This document shows, piece by piece, positions 34,651-43,157 of a DNA stretch of 64,000 nucleotides. Every line of letters begins with the position of its first letter. Position 1 is the stretch's first letter. A program made the translations under genes and the position numbers. The stretch spans positions 57,053 to 121,052 of the forward strand of contig JAIUPA010000033.1 in NCBI GenBank assembly GCA_020161665.1, read 5' to 3'. The DNA comes from Pseudomonadota bacterium (lineage in GTDB: Bacteria; Pseudomonadota; Alphaproteobacteria; Rhizobiales; Rhizobiaceae). Under the pieces are notes generated by a model. It searched no databases and had not been told where the DNA came from. It was given only the letters and a program-made list of their open reading frames with translations.

Positions 34651-37600
34651 GTTTTCGCTCAATCCGTCGCTGGATGCGCCCGCGTCGGGTTTCAGCCAGC
34701 GCTTGATCTTGGCCTCCAGCAGCTCCGGGCTGATCGGCTTGGCGAGATAGTCATCCATGCCGCTTTCTAAGCAAAGATCGCGATCCCGGTCGAGCGCATG
34801 AGCGGTCACACCGACAATCGGCACGCGCCGCCCGCTTCCGTCCCCCGCCTCGATCTCCCGGATCAGCTGCGTGGCCTGATGGCCGTTCATCACCGGCATC
34901 GACACATCCATGAGGATGATCGACGGTGACGCGGTTCGCCACACTTCCACCGCCTCCTTGCCGTTCTGTACCAACCGGAAGGAATAATTCGTGCCCTGCA
35001 GGATCTGGGTGAAAACGATCTGGTTCACCTCATTGTCTTCCGCGACCAGAATATCGAGCCCCTGAACGCCGGGACGTGGCGGCGCCTTTTCGCTGCGCGG
35101 CGCAACGACCGGGCTTGCGGGCGAAGGCTGCGGGATGGAAACGACAGCATCCGCCGCGTCAACACCTTCACCGCGTCGCAACTGGGCCGCCCGCACCACG
35201 TCAATCACCGTGTTGCGAAGCAGATCGGCGCGTGGCGGCTTCATCAGATGCGCCCGCACATTGAGCGCCGCAAACAGGCTTTCACCGCCAGCCGATTCCA
35301 TCGACGTCAAAAAGACGACCGGAATATCGGCATAAAGCAGATCGTCGCGCATATGCTGGGCAATGGCCGCCGCCTGCCCGTCGGTCATCGGATAATCGAT
35401 CAGCACCGCATCGATCTGCAATCCGGCTTCCGCAGCCGCGCCGAGAACCGCAAGGCCCTCCTCGCCGTTGGCACAGGCACAGGCATCAAAGCCCCAGCCC
35501 GTCAGCAGGTCTTCGAGAATGCCGCGGCTGATCGCATTGTCATCGATTACCATCACCCGCGCACCCTGCACATTGGCGGGCAGGTTTCGCGGGGCCGCCC
35601 GCTCACCGGCAACAGCAAAGGGCAGCATGACGCGGAAGACCGAGCCCTCGCCCGGCGTGCTGGCAACGGCAACCGTTCCGCCGAACAGGTCCACCAGACC
35701 GGCGGTGATCGACAGACCGAGACCGGAGCCTTCATGCCGCCGTGTATTGGAGGAATCGGCCTGCGAGAACTTATCGAAGATGTAGCGCAGCTTGTCATCG
35801 GCAATGCCGATGCCCGTATCTTCAATCTTCAGGGAAAGAACCTGCTGGCCATCGGCCCGCGCCTCGAACGAAAAGTCGATCAGCACATGGCCTTTTTCCG
35901 TGAACTTCACCGCATTGCCGACCAGATTGGTGACAATCTGGCGGAAGCGCCCGGCGTCCCCGATCACGATGGGCCGCTTGGCACCACTGCCGCGCACCAT
36001 CAATTCGATATCTTTTTCAGACGCCCCCGCCGCCAGCAGCGTCGCCACATCCTCAATCGATTCCACCGGATCGAACGGCATGGTGCGCAGCTTCATCTGC
36101 CCGGCATCGATCTTCGAAAAATCGAGAATGTCGTTGATGATCGTCATCAGCGCGTTGCCGGATTTGACGATGACGTCGGTAAAGGTCTTCTGACGGGCAT
36201 CGAGATCGGACTTGGCGAGCAGCTCGGCCATGCCCAGAACGCCATTCATCGGTGTGCGGATTTCGTGGCTCATATTGGCAAGGAACTCGGACTTCGCCTT
36301 GTCTGCCGCCTCGGCCCGTTGCAAAAGCCGCGTCAGATCCTCCTCGCGCCGCTTCATCTCGGTCACATCGGTAAACACGGCAAGCCAATGGGCCGGACCG
36401 GAGAGATTGACTTCAAGCTGAATCCAGGTGCGCCCCGCAGCCAGGAAGGAGGACTGGATGGACCGCCCGGCGGCGATATTGTCTTCCCACACCTGTTTGA
36501 CGCGCGCCGCCTCTTCCGGCGGCCCAAAGTCGCCGCGCTCGGCCATCATGGCAAACACATCACGCCAGGCGCATCCGGCCTGCAGGCTTTCCGCCGGCAG
36601 ATGCAGCATCGCGCACACCGCCGCATTCGACATTTCAATGAAGCCGCCCCGCAGGATCAAAAGTCCCTGCGACATGACGCCGGTCGCCTCATGCATCAAT
36701 TCGCCCAGCTGTTCGAGGGCCTCGCGGGCTTCATTGGCCTCACGCTCGCGCACGCGCACCGTTGTAATGTCGAAATTGGTCTGCAGGAATTTCCCGTTGG
36801 AAAGTGCGGTATTGTAAAGCAACAGCACCTTGCCATCATGGGTATGCACTTCGGTGGGGGCAACCGTGGCGGAACCGAAGGTGTCCAGTCGCCGTTGATA
36901 GAGCGCCTCGAAATCGTCACCGGCATCGAGATAGCGCCCTTCATCGAAATTGATGCGCACAAATTCCCGATAGGTCAGGCCGATCAACTCGCCGCGCCTG
37001 GCCGGCGACCAGGTCTGGATATAGGCTTCGTTGGCATAGGTAATGCGCAGGTTCTCATCGAGCAGCATCACCCCCACCGGCAGGCTTGCGAGGATCATCG
37101 CAAGCTCGGCCCGCAGCGTTTCGGCATGGTTCTGCGCTTCGAGAAGCCGGACTTCCCGGTCCTTCAACACAGACACATCGGTAATCGAACCGACCACGAA
37201 CGGCTCTCCATCCGGGGCCTCGATGCGGCTGACGCGGGTAATGATGGGCAGAGAGACTTCCCCGTCAAACACCACCTCTTCCGATTTCTCGATGGGTTCG
37301 CCGGTCTTGATGACCTCACGGTTTTCGCGAACGAACTGCTCCCACGCATCGGGGAACATCTCCTTCTCGGTCTTGCCGATGAAGGTGGCGCGATCGCCGC
37401 CCAGAACCCGGCCATAGGCCTCGTTCGCATAGGTCATGCGGCCTTCGCCATCGCGCATGAAGACCGCAACCTGCAGACCTTCCAGAGCGGCCCGGTAGAT
37501 TTCTGCCGTTCGGGCCTGTTCGCGCAGACGGATTTTCTGCTCAAACGAGCGCGTCGCATCGCTGCACACCAAGAGGATGCCGTCATCGGGCAAGCGCCGA

Positions 37601-38346
37601 CCGTTCATGCGCACAAAGCGCCCGCTGACCAGTTGATCGACCGTCTCGGACCCTTCACGGTCAATTTCCGAGAGCCGCCCGCCAATCCACATCTCCCGCG
37701 CCAGCTTGGCAGCATTGCGTGAATCGGTCGACGACAGCGTCTCGTAAATCGCCCCAAACATGGCGAGGATATCGAGCCCCGGACGCACGGCCACCGGCAG
37801 CTCATCGTAAAGAGCACGGAACGTCTCGTTGCAGCTCACCAGAACCCCGCCCTCATCGAAGGCGGCCACCCCGATTTCAGCCAGATCAAACACCTGCGAC
37901 ACGACCCGGCTTTCGAGCAGGCTGACATCGGGAATGAAATCGAGATCGTCGGGCAGCGAAACCGGGTGGCTTTCCGCAACCTCCTCCACCCGCTCCATCA
38001 CGCCGAAAACGTAAAAGCGTTCATCATCCGTGATGAAGCGCTCAAGATCGATCAGGTGACGGCGCAGCCCCTTGCGTTCACTGACCGGCACGCTCTCTTC
38101 AGAGCCGAACACGATGACGCGGCGCTCGCGGTCCTCCCGCGTCCCCTCATCCGGGTCGTCATACAATTCACTGGAAACGTGCCCCGGAAAGTCTTCTACG
38201 GGAAGGCCGAAGAACCGGGCATAGGCGGCATTGACCGCAACATAGCGAAGCTGGCTGTCTTTCACGAAAGCAGGCAGGGCCAAGTCGGCGATCCGGGCAC
38301 AGACCACCTCCAGCAATTCATTTTCCGTGCGGTTTGTCCCGTCCAC
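34645..38346 (-). CDS. PAS-rich hybrid sensor histidine kinase with two receiver domains
   Basis: About 1233 residues without membrane helices, so a cytoplasmic sensor. From N to C terminus there are about five PAS-like segments (near 25-120, 155-265, 285-395, 415-530 and 550-665). Next comes a HisKA domain with FLANMSHEIRTPMNG (His near 694), an ATPase with NLVGNAVKFTEKG and GTGIGI-type DTGIGIADDKLRY. Two REC domains follow, with phosphoacceptor Asp in VLIDYPMTDG and ILMDVSMPVMNG. The second has the usual lysine (YLAKPIS). GTG 38346 has AAGG upstream; a TTG at 38364 is less likely. Signal and partner are unknown. Confidence 0.9.
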   Translation of the reverse strand: MDGTNRTENELLEVVCARIADLALPAFVKDSQLRYVAVNAAYARFFGLPVEDFPGHVSSELYDDPDEGTREDRERRVIVFGSEESVPVSERKGLRRHLIDLERFITDDERFYVFGVMERVEEVAESHPVSLPDDLDFIPDVSLLESRVVSQVFDLAEIGVAAFDEGGVLVSCNETFRALYDELPVAVRPGLDILAMFGAIYETLSSTDSRNAAKLAREMWIGGRLSEIDREGSETVDQLVSGRFVRMNGRRLPDDGILLVCSDATRSFEQKIRLREQARTAEIYRAALEGLQVAVFMRDGEGRMTYANEAYGRVLGGDRATFIGKTEKEMFPDAWEQFVRENREVIKTGEPIEKSEEVVFDGEVSLPIITRVSRIEAPDGEPFVVGSITDVSVLKDREVRLLEAQNHAETLRAELAMILASLPVGVMLLDENLRITYANEAYIQTWSPARRGELIGLTYREFVRINFDEGRYLDAGDDFEALYQRRLDTFGSATVAPTEVHTHDGKVLLLYNTALSNGKFLQTNFDITTVRVREREANEAREALEQLGELMHEATGVMSQGLLILRGGFIEMSNAAVCAMLHLPAESLQAGCAWRDVFAMMAERGDFGPPEEAARVKQVWEDNIAAGRSIQSSFLAAGRTWIQLEVNLSGPAHWLAVFTDVTEMKRREEDLTRLLQRAEAADKAKSEFLANMSHEIRTPMNGVLGMAELLAKSDLDARQKTFTDVIVKSGNALMTIINDILDFSKIDAGQMKLRTMPFDPVESIEDVATLLAAGASEKDIELMVRGSGAKRPIVIGDAGRFRQIVTNLVGNAVKFTEKGHVLIDFSFEARADGQQVLSLKIEDTGIGIADDKLRYIFDKFSQADSSNTRRHEGSGLGLSITAGLVDLFGGTVAVASTPGEGSVFRVMLPFAVAGERAAPRNLPANVQGARVMVIDDNAISRGILEDLLTGWGFDACACANGEEGLAVLGAAAEAGLQIDAVLIDYPMTDGQAAAIAQHMRDDLLYADIPVVFLTSMESAGGESLFAALNVRAHLMKPPRADLLRNTVIDVVRAAQLRRGEGVDAADAVVSIPQPSPASPVVAPRSEKAPPRPGVQGLDILVAEDNEVNQIVFTQILQGTNYSFRLVQNGKEAVEVWRTASPSIILMDVSMPVMNGHQATQLIREIEAGDGSGRRVPIVGVTAHALDRDRDLCLESGMDDYLAKPISPELLEAKIKRWLKPDAGASSDGLSENL

Positions 38347-38654
38347 TGCACCGCCTTTTGACAAGGGACAATCCGACAGAATCGCCCCGACGCAACTGTT
38401 AAACTTTATTTACCATAACGGCTGGCGGGTCCTGCGCAATAACAGCAGGCTATGGGAACAGAAAACTCCCCTGTTTTTCTGCCCGTCAAAGCGCTCAAAG
38501 AACAGGTTATGGCGTGAAAGCACGCGCCGAAACGCCGCATCTTGCCCGGAAAGCTTGCACTGGACGCCCAAAGACGCCAAAAGCAAAACCATGTCGGTTG
38601 TGTCCGTTTTCGGTCCAGCCTCACGTTCAATTCCGGGATTCACAAAGATCGGCC
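38347..38654. other. 308-base divergent intergenic region
   Basis: Lies between the kinase and glbO, transcribed away from each other, so both promoters must be here. The part near 38395-38415 is AT-rich. I see no strong palindrome, repeat or small ORF with a good ribosome binding site. Confidence 0.5.
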
Positions 38655-39044
38655 ATGAGCGAAGAAACCATCACCCTGTTTGAAGCGATTGGCGGCGAGC
38701 CGACGGTTCGCAAGCTGACCGACCGCTTCTATGAACTGATGAAGACCGACCCGGCAGGGGCGGCATCACTCGCCGTTCATCCGCCGGATCTCACCAACGC
38801 ACGCGACCGCCTTTATGATTACCTTCTGGGTTATCTGGGCGGACCGCCGGTCTATGTCGAAAAATACGGTCACCCGATGCTGCGCCGTCGCCACATGATG
38901 GCGGAGATCGGCCCTGAGGAGCGCGAATCCTGGCTGGCCTGCTTCCGCATTGCGCTGGATGAAACGGTGACCAACCCGACGCTCAACGAAATCATCTGGC
39001 AGCCGGTCAAGCAGCTCGCGCACCACATGCAGAACAAGGAATAG
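38655..39044 (+). CDS. glbO: group II truncated hemoglobin
   Basis: A 129-residue 2-on-2 globin of the trHbO group that binds oxygen and may handle reactive oxygen or nitrogen species. Seen are LFEAIGGEPTVRKLTDRFYELM at the N terminus, the proximal-histidine part in GHPMLRRRHMMAEIGPEERESWLACF, and the Trp at G8 (ESW). ATG 38655 gives the standard length; the frame upstream from 38514 is not family-like. Followed after 2 bases by a DUF423 gene. Confidence 0.92.
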   Translation: MSEETITLFEAIGGEPTVRKLTDRFYELMKTDPAGAASLAVHPPDLTNARDRLYDYLLGYLGGPPVYVEKYGHPMLRRRHMMAEIGPEERESWLACFRIALDETVTNPTLNEIIWQPVKQLAHHMQNKE

Positions 39045-39046
39045 AC

Positions 39047-39418
39047 ATGGCGGTTTGCGAGAAGATTTCGCGGTTTACCCTGTTCATGGCAGGCATCATC
39101 GGCGCCACGGGCATCGGCCTTGCTGCCGCTGCGAACCATCTGGAAGATCCGCGCACCTTTTCCGCCGCCGCTACCGTGTGTCTGGCCAATGCCCCGGCCC
39201 TTCTGGCGCTCTCGGCGTTGCGCAACACGCTGCGCGCCGCGCCGCTTGCCGCTCTTGTCATCACCCTTGGCGTGGTGATCTTCACCGGCGATCTCCTGCT
39301 ACGCCATTTTTACGGCATGCGCCTGTTTCCGCTGGCGGCCCCGACCGGCGGCATCACGTTGATCATCGGTTGGCTGATCATCGCGGCAAGCGCCCTGCTA
39401 CCCAAACCGCAAGCCTGA
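39047..39418 (+). CDS. DUF423-family inner-membrane protein
   Basis: 123 residues with four hydrophobic segments and the family patterns GIIGATGIGLAAAANHL, the short FSAAATVCLANAPALLAL and PTGGITLIIGWLIIAASAL. No function is established for the family. Adjacent to glbO with a 2-base gap, so probably co-transcribed. Confidence 0.88.
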   Translation: MAVCEKISRFTLFMAGIIGATGIGLAAAANHLEDPRTFSAAATVCLANAPALLALSALRNTLRAAPLAALVITLGVVIFTGDLLLRHFYGMRLFPLAAPTGGITLIIGWLIIAASALLPKPQA

Positions 39419-39420
39419 AT

Positions 39421-39825
39421 TCAGTCCTCGGCACGCGCCCGCTCATTCATGGTCTGAAGGGCGCGCTCAAGGCTCGACTTCGAACCATTGCGCAACGGTA
39501 CGAAGGTCTTGCCGAACTTCTTGCAGCCGCTTTTGACGCGCAGGCACGCGTCATGGCTGATGCAATCGATAGGGCAAAAGACACAATCAACCGACGGCAA
39601 AACCGTATCGATGCGCGAGACCGCCTCGCGCAATCCCCCGTCATGATGGATCAGTTCCGCACCGAAATCGCTGGCAATCTGACGCAGATGCGCCACCTGA
39701 CAATCGCGTCCCCCAACATAGAGGAAACTACGCCCATCAACGCCCTGCGGCCCAGCGGGCGGAGCGCTTGGTTGCGCGCGTCCCGAACCGGCCTTCGCGC
39801 CCTTGCCCTTCGATTTCTTCGCCAT
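39421..39825 (-). CDS. DUF2325-domain protein
   Basis: 134 residues: a basic, low-complexity start (MAKKSKGKGAKAGSGRAQ) and a DUF2325 domain of Rossmann-like appearance (FLYVGGRDCQVAHLRQIASDFGAELIHHDGG). Four cysteines follow (DCVFCPIDCISHDACLRVKSGCKKFGK). Members are thought to sense metal or redox, but no function is proven. GAGG eight bases before ATG 39825 supports this start. Convergent with DUF423, 2 bases apart. Confidence 0.8.
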   Translation of the reverse strand: MAKKSKGKGAKAGSGRAQPSAPPAGPQGVDGRSFLYVGGRDCQVAHLRQIASDFGAELIHHDGGLREAVSRIDTVLPSVDCVFCPIDCISHDACLRVKSGCKKFGKTFVPLRNGSKSSLERALQTMNERARAED

Positions 39826-40191
39826 GTCAACCTCGTGGTCGTGGATGCTGCCTGTGCCGTTCAAGACCCGGCGCCTCGGATCAATCGAGGCGCACCATAT
39901 TTAAGTGGAGTTTTTAAGTAAAGTATAAACAGGAGTTTTTTAGTCATCATTTTAAGCGCCTCCGACACCGCGAAACATCCCGTTGAAACCGTTGATTCAG
40001 ACTATCAGAGCCTTGAATCAACGCATGGAATGCCCACGCTAATAAATTGAATAAACGGGATTATTTTCCTCCACCGCCCTTCCGGCAAGGCAATGCGTTT
40101 CGCATCGGTTGATTTTGAAATTTTACCAGTTGATAAAAATTTCACGCGTGTTACCGTTTCGTCAGTTGTTCACATAAAAGAGGGAACGTCG
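39826..40191. other. AT-rich intergenic region upstream of preT
   Basis: A 366-base divergent region clearly poorer in GC than its surroundings. It contains an imperfect direct repeat, GGAGTTTTTAAGT (39907-39919) and GGAGTTTTTTAGT (39932-39944), and near its right end the inverted repeat TGAAATTTT (40116-40124) / AAAATTTCA (40136-40144), centred on a RutR-like site. The DUF2325 and preT promoters must lie here. Confidence 0.6.
40122..40137 (+). promoter_or_regulatory. putative RutR operator upstream of preT
   Basis: TTTACCA-GT-TGATAAA matches the E. coli RutR consensus TTGACCA-N2-TGGTCAA at 11 of 14 positions with the right spacing, 55 bases before the preT ATG. It sits in the centre of a larger palindrome (40116-40144). 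A TetR-type RutR gene is 6 kb away in the same cluster. Confidence 0.5.
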
Positions 40192-41529
40192 ATGGAACGA
40201 CTGCATACCGGACCGGCGGGTGGGAGACTTGACCCAGCCGAATACGAATCCAATTTCTCCGATCTCCATCCGCGCTTCGGCAAGCATGAGGCGCTGGTTG
40301 CATCCGACCGCTGTTATTTCTGTCACGACGCGCCGTGCATGACGGCCTGTCCCACCTCCATCGATATTCCGCTGTTCATTCGGCAGATATCGACGGGCAA
40401 TGAAATTCCGGCAGCCAAGACCATTCTGGAGCAGAACATTTTCGGCGGCATGTGCGCCCGCGTCTGTCCCACCGAAACGCTGTGCGAACAGGCTTGCGTG
40501 CGCAACACGGCTGAAGAAAAGCCGGTCGACATTGGCCGCCTGCAGCGTTTTGCAACGGACGCCGCCATGGATGCCGGCCGCCAGTTCTTCAAGCGAGCCG
40601 CCCCCACAGGCAAGAGAGTCGCCGTTGTTGGTGCCGGTCCTGCCGGCCTCGCCTGCGCCCATCGTCTGGCCCTCAAGGGGCATGACGTGACCGTCTTCGA
40701 CGCCCGCGAAAAGGCAGGTGGTCTCAACGAATACGGCCTTGCCACCTACAAGGCATCGGACAATTTCGCCGCCCGCGAAATCGCCTACATCCTCGAAATC
40801 GGCGGGATTACCATAGCCGCAGGCAAGTCGCTTGGCGTCGATTTCACGCTGGAAAGCCTGCGCGCTGATTATGACGCCGTGTTCCTCGGCATCGGCCTTG
40901 CCGATACCAACGCGCTCGGCATCGAGGGCGAGGAGCTGGCTGGCGTCGAGGATGCGGTCGATTTCATCGCCGGTCTGCGCCAAGCATCCAACAAGGCCGA
41001 TGTGCCGGTCGGTCGCCGCGTTGTGGTGCTCGGCGGTGGCATGACGGCTGTGGACGCCGCCATCCAGTCAAAGCTGCTCGGCGCGGAAGACGTGACGATC
41101 TGTTATCGCCGCGGTCAGGCGGAGATGAACGCCTCCGAATTCGAGCAGGAACTGGCCGCGTCCAAGGGCGTGTTCATTCGCCACTGGATGAAGCCGAAGA
41201 CGATCATCGGCGACAATGGCAAGGTGGTCGGCATCGAGATGGAATACACCGAAATGCGCGATGGCCGTCTCGTCGGCACCGGCGAAAGCGGCCTCATCCC
41301 CGCCGATCACGTGCTGAAGGCCATCGGCCAGAAGCTCGTTCCGGCAGGCCTTGAAGGTCTGGCGCTTGAAGCTGGCCGCATCGTCGCTGACGAAACCGGC
41401 AAGACATCCATGCCCAAGGTCTGGGCGGGCGGCGACTGCGTGGCCGCTGGCGAAGACCTCACCGTGACGGCTGTCGCCCAAGGACGTGACGCCGCCGAAT
41501 CCATCCACTGCGCATTGACGGGAGTGTGA
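40192..41529 (+). CDS. preT: dihydropyrimidine dehydrogenase subunit PreT
   Basis: Flavin/iron-sulfur subunit (445 residues) that takes electrons from NAD(P)H for reduction of uracil and thymine by PreA. The N-terminal iron-sulfur part has CYFCHDAPCMTACPTSID and GGMCARVCPTETLCEQACVR; then come an FAD site (VAVVGAGPAGLACAHRLALKG) and an NAD(P)H site (VVVLGGGMTAVDAAIQSK). AGAGGGAA precedes ATG 40192. The frame continues up to 40093 through the operator, which I exclude. Three bases separate it from preA. Confidence 0.95.
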   Translation: MERLHTGPAGGRLDPAEYESNFSDLHPRFGKHEALVASDRCYFCHDAPCMTACPTSIDIPLFIRQISTGNEIPAAKTILEQNIFGGMCARVCPTETLCEQACVRNTAEEKPVDIGRLQRFATDAAMDAGRQFFKRAAPTGKRVAVVGAGPAGLACAHRLALKGHDVTVFDAREKAGGLNEYGLATYKASDNFAAREIAYILEIGGITIAAGKSLGVDFTLESLRADYDAVFLGIGLADTNALGIEGEELAGVEDAVDFIAGLRQASNKADVPVGRRVVVLGGGMTAVDAAIQSKLLGAEDVTICYRRGQAEMNASEFEQELAASKGVFIRHWMKPKTIIGDNGKVVGIEMEYTEMRDGRLVGTGESGLIPADHVLKAIGQKLVPAGLEGLALEAGRIVADETGKTSMPKVWAGGDCVAAGEDLTVTAVAQGRDAAESIHCALTGV

Positions 41530-41532
41530 AGC

Positions 41533-42846
41533 ATGGCTGATCTGCGCACCGATTTTGTGGGCATTAAATCGCCCAACCCGTTCTGGCTGGCCTCCGCGCC
41601 GCCCACTGACAAGGCCTATAACGTCGAGCGCGCCTTCAAGGCGGGCTGGGGCGGCGTGGTCTGGAAAACGCTGGGCGAAGCGGGTCCGCCGGTCGTCAAC
41701 GTCAACGGCCCGCGCTACGGCGCGATCTGGGGGGCCGACCGCCGCCTGCTCGGCCTCAACAACATCGAACTGATCACCGACCGTCCGCTTGAAGTGAACC
41801 TGCAGGAAATGAAGCAGGTCAAGATGAACTGGCCGGACCGCGCCCTCGTCGCCTCCATCATGGTGCCGTGCAACGAGGAAAGCTGGAAGGCCATTCTGCC
41901 GCTCGTTGAAGAAACGGGCGCTGATGGCATCGAACTGAACTTCGGCTGTCCGCACGGCATGAGCGAACGCGGCATGGGGGCGGCGGTCGGTCAGGTGCCG
42001 GAATATATCGAAATGGTTGTGCGCTGGTGCAAGCAGTACACGCGTATGCCGGTGATCACCAAGCTGACGCCGAACATCACCGATATTCGCCACCCGGCCC
42101 GGGCCGCCAAGCGCGGCGGCACCGATGCCGTTTCGCTGATCAACACCATCAATTCCATCGTTTCAGTCGATCTCGACAACTTCAGCCCACAGCCGATGAT
42201 TGACGGCAAGGGCACGCATGGCGGCTATTGCGGCCCTGCGGTGAAGCCGATTGCGCTGAACATGGTCGCCGAAATCGCTCGCGATCCGGAAACCTATGGC
42301 CTGCCGATCTCCGGCATCGGTGGCGTTACCACCTGGCGCGATGCGGCCGAATTCCTGACGCTCGGCGCGGGAACGGTGCAGGTCTGCACCGCCGCCATGA
42401 CCTACGGCTTCAAGATCGTACAGGAAATGATCACCGGCCTCGAAGCCTGGATGGACGAAAAGGGCTATGCCTCGCTGTCCGATTTCCAGGGTCGCGCCGT
42501 GCCGAACGTCACGGACTGGAAGTACCTCAACCTCAACCACATCACCAAGGCGCATATCGATCAGGATGCCTGCATCAAGTGCGGTCGTTGCCATATCGCC
42601 TGCGAGGACACCTCGCATCAGGCGATCACGGAGATGGTGGATGGCGTGCGCCATTTCGAGGTGAAGGAAGAGGAATGCGTCGGCTGCAATCTCTGCGTCA
42701 ACGTCTGCCCGGTCGAGAACTGCATCACCATGGTGCCGCTCGAAACCGGCATGATGGATGAGCGCACCGGCAAGCCGGTCAGCCCGGATTACGCCAACTG
42801 GACGACGCACCCGAACAACCCGTCGGCCCAGCAGGCTGCCGAGTAA
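41533..42846 (+). CDS. preA: dihydropyrimidine dehydrogenase subunit PreA
   Basis: Catalytic subunit (437 residues), reducing uracil/thymine to dihydro forms. An FMN-binding dihydroorotate-dehydrogenase-like barrel carries the active-site cysteine in LNFGCPHGMSERGMG. The C-terminal ferredoxin domain has two 4Fe-4S motifs, CIKCGRCHIACED and CVGCNLCVNVCPVENC. The product is the substrate of HydA further right. The gene ends before a strong terminator hairpin at 42855. Confidence 0.96.
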   Translation: MADLRTDFVGIKSPNPFWLASAPPTDKAYNVERAFKAGWGGVVWKTLGEAGPPVVNVNGPRYGAIWGADRRLLGLNNIELITDRPLEVNLQEMKQVKMNWPDRALVASIMVPCNEESWKAILPLVEETGADGIELNFGCPHGMSERGMGAAVGQVPEYIEMVVRWCKQYTRMPVITKLTPNITDIRHPARAAKRGGTDAVSLINTINSIVSVDLDNFSPQPMIDGKGTHGGYCGPAVKPIALNMVAEIARDPETYGLPISGIGGVTTWRDAAEFLTLGAGTVQVCTAAMTYGFKIVQEMITGLEAWMDEKGYASLSDFQGRAVPNVTDWKYLNLNHITKAHIDQDACIKCGRCHIACEDTSHQAITEMVDGVRHFEVKEEECVGCNLCVNVCPVENCITMVPLETGMMDERTGKPVSPDYANWTTHPNNPSAQQAAE

Positions 42847-42854
42847 ATCACGAC

Positions 42855-42884
42855 AAAAGGCCCGGTTCTGCCGGGCCTTTTCGC
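42855..42884. terminator. bidirectional terminator hairpin, copy 1 (after preA)
   Basis: AAAAGGCCCGG-TTCTG-CCGGGCCTTTT, with A-run and T-run on either side, just after the preA stop. The 26 bases 42859-42884 recur with two changes at 43131-43156. Confidence 0.9.
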
Positions 42885-42935
42885 GAATGACACGCCCTGC
42901 CGCGCATCCTTTTGGCGGAACGGTTCTCAAGTCCC

Positions 42936-43072
42936 CCTTCTCCCCGCCTGCGGGGAGAAGGTCGCGGCAGCGGGATGAGGGGCGCAAACATCGAGCGAAT
43001 TCAAATTCGTGGACGGTTTTACCCGTGGCTTTGCCCCTCACCCCAACCCTCTCCCCGCAAACGGGGCGAGGG
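42936..43072. repeat. RIME-like repeat between duplicated terminators
   Basis: Two stems: CCTTCTCCCCG / CGGGGAGAAGG (42936-42961) and CCCTCTCCCCG / CGGGGCGAGGG (43048-43072), with flanking GGATGAGGGGC and GCCCCTCACCCC. The 311-base preA/pyruvate-kinase-like gap consists of this repeat, the two terminator hairpins and short linkers. Confidence 0.85.
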
Positions 43073-43130
43073 AGTAAGGAGGCTGGCATTTGCCGCAACC
43101 ATCAATGTGAGGACTTTATCAGCCCCCTGA

Positions 43131-43156
43131 GGCCCGGTTCTACCGGGCCTTTTCAC
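43131..43156. terminator. terminator hairpin, copy 2
   Basis: GGCCCGG-TTCTA-CCGGGCC followed by TTTT; identical to copy 1 at 24 of 26 bases. It ends two bases before the stop of the minus-strand gene at 43158. On the minus strand the hairpin has no T-run of its own. Confidence 0.85.
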
Positions 43157-43157
43157 A

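Noticed and set aside
35248..37722. 824-residue open frame on the plus strand opposite the histidine kinase
   Set aside because: It is antisense to clear PAS, HisKA and REC coding sequence, has no recognisable domain, and is explained by GC bias at third codon positions.
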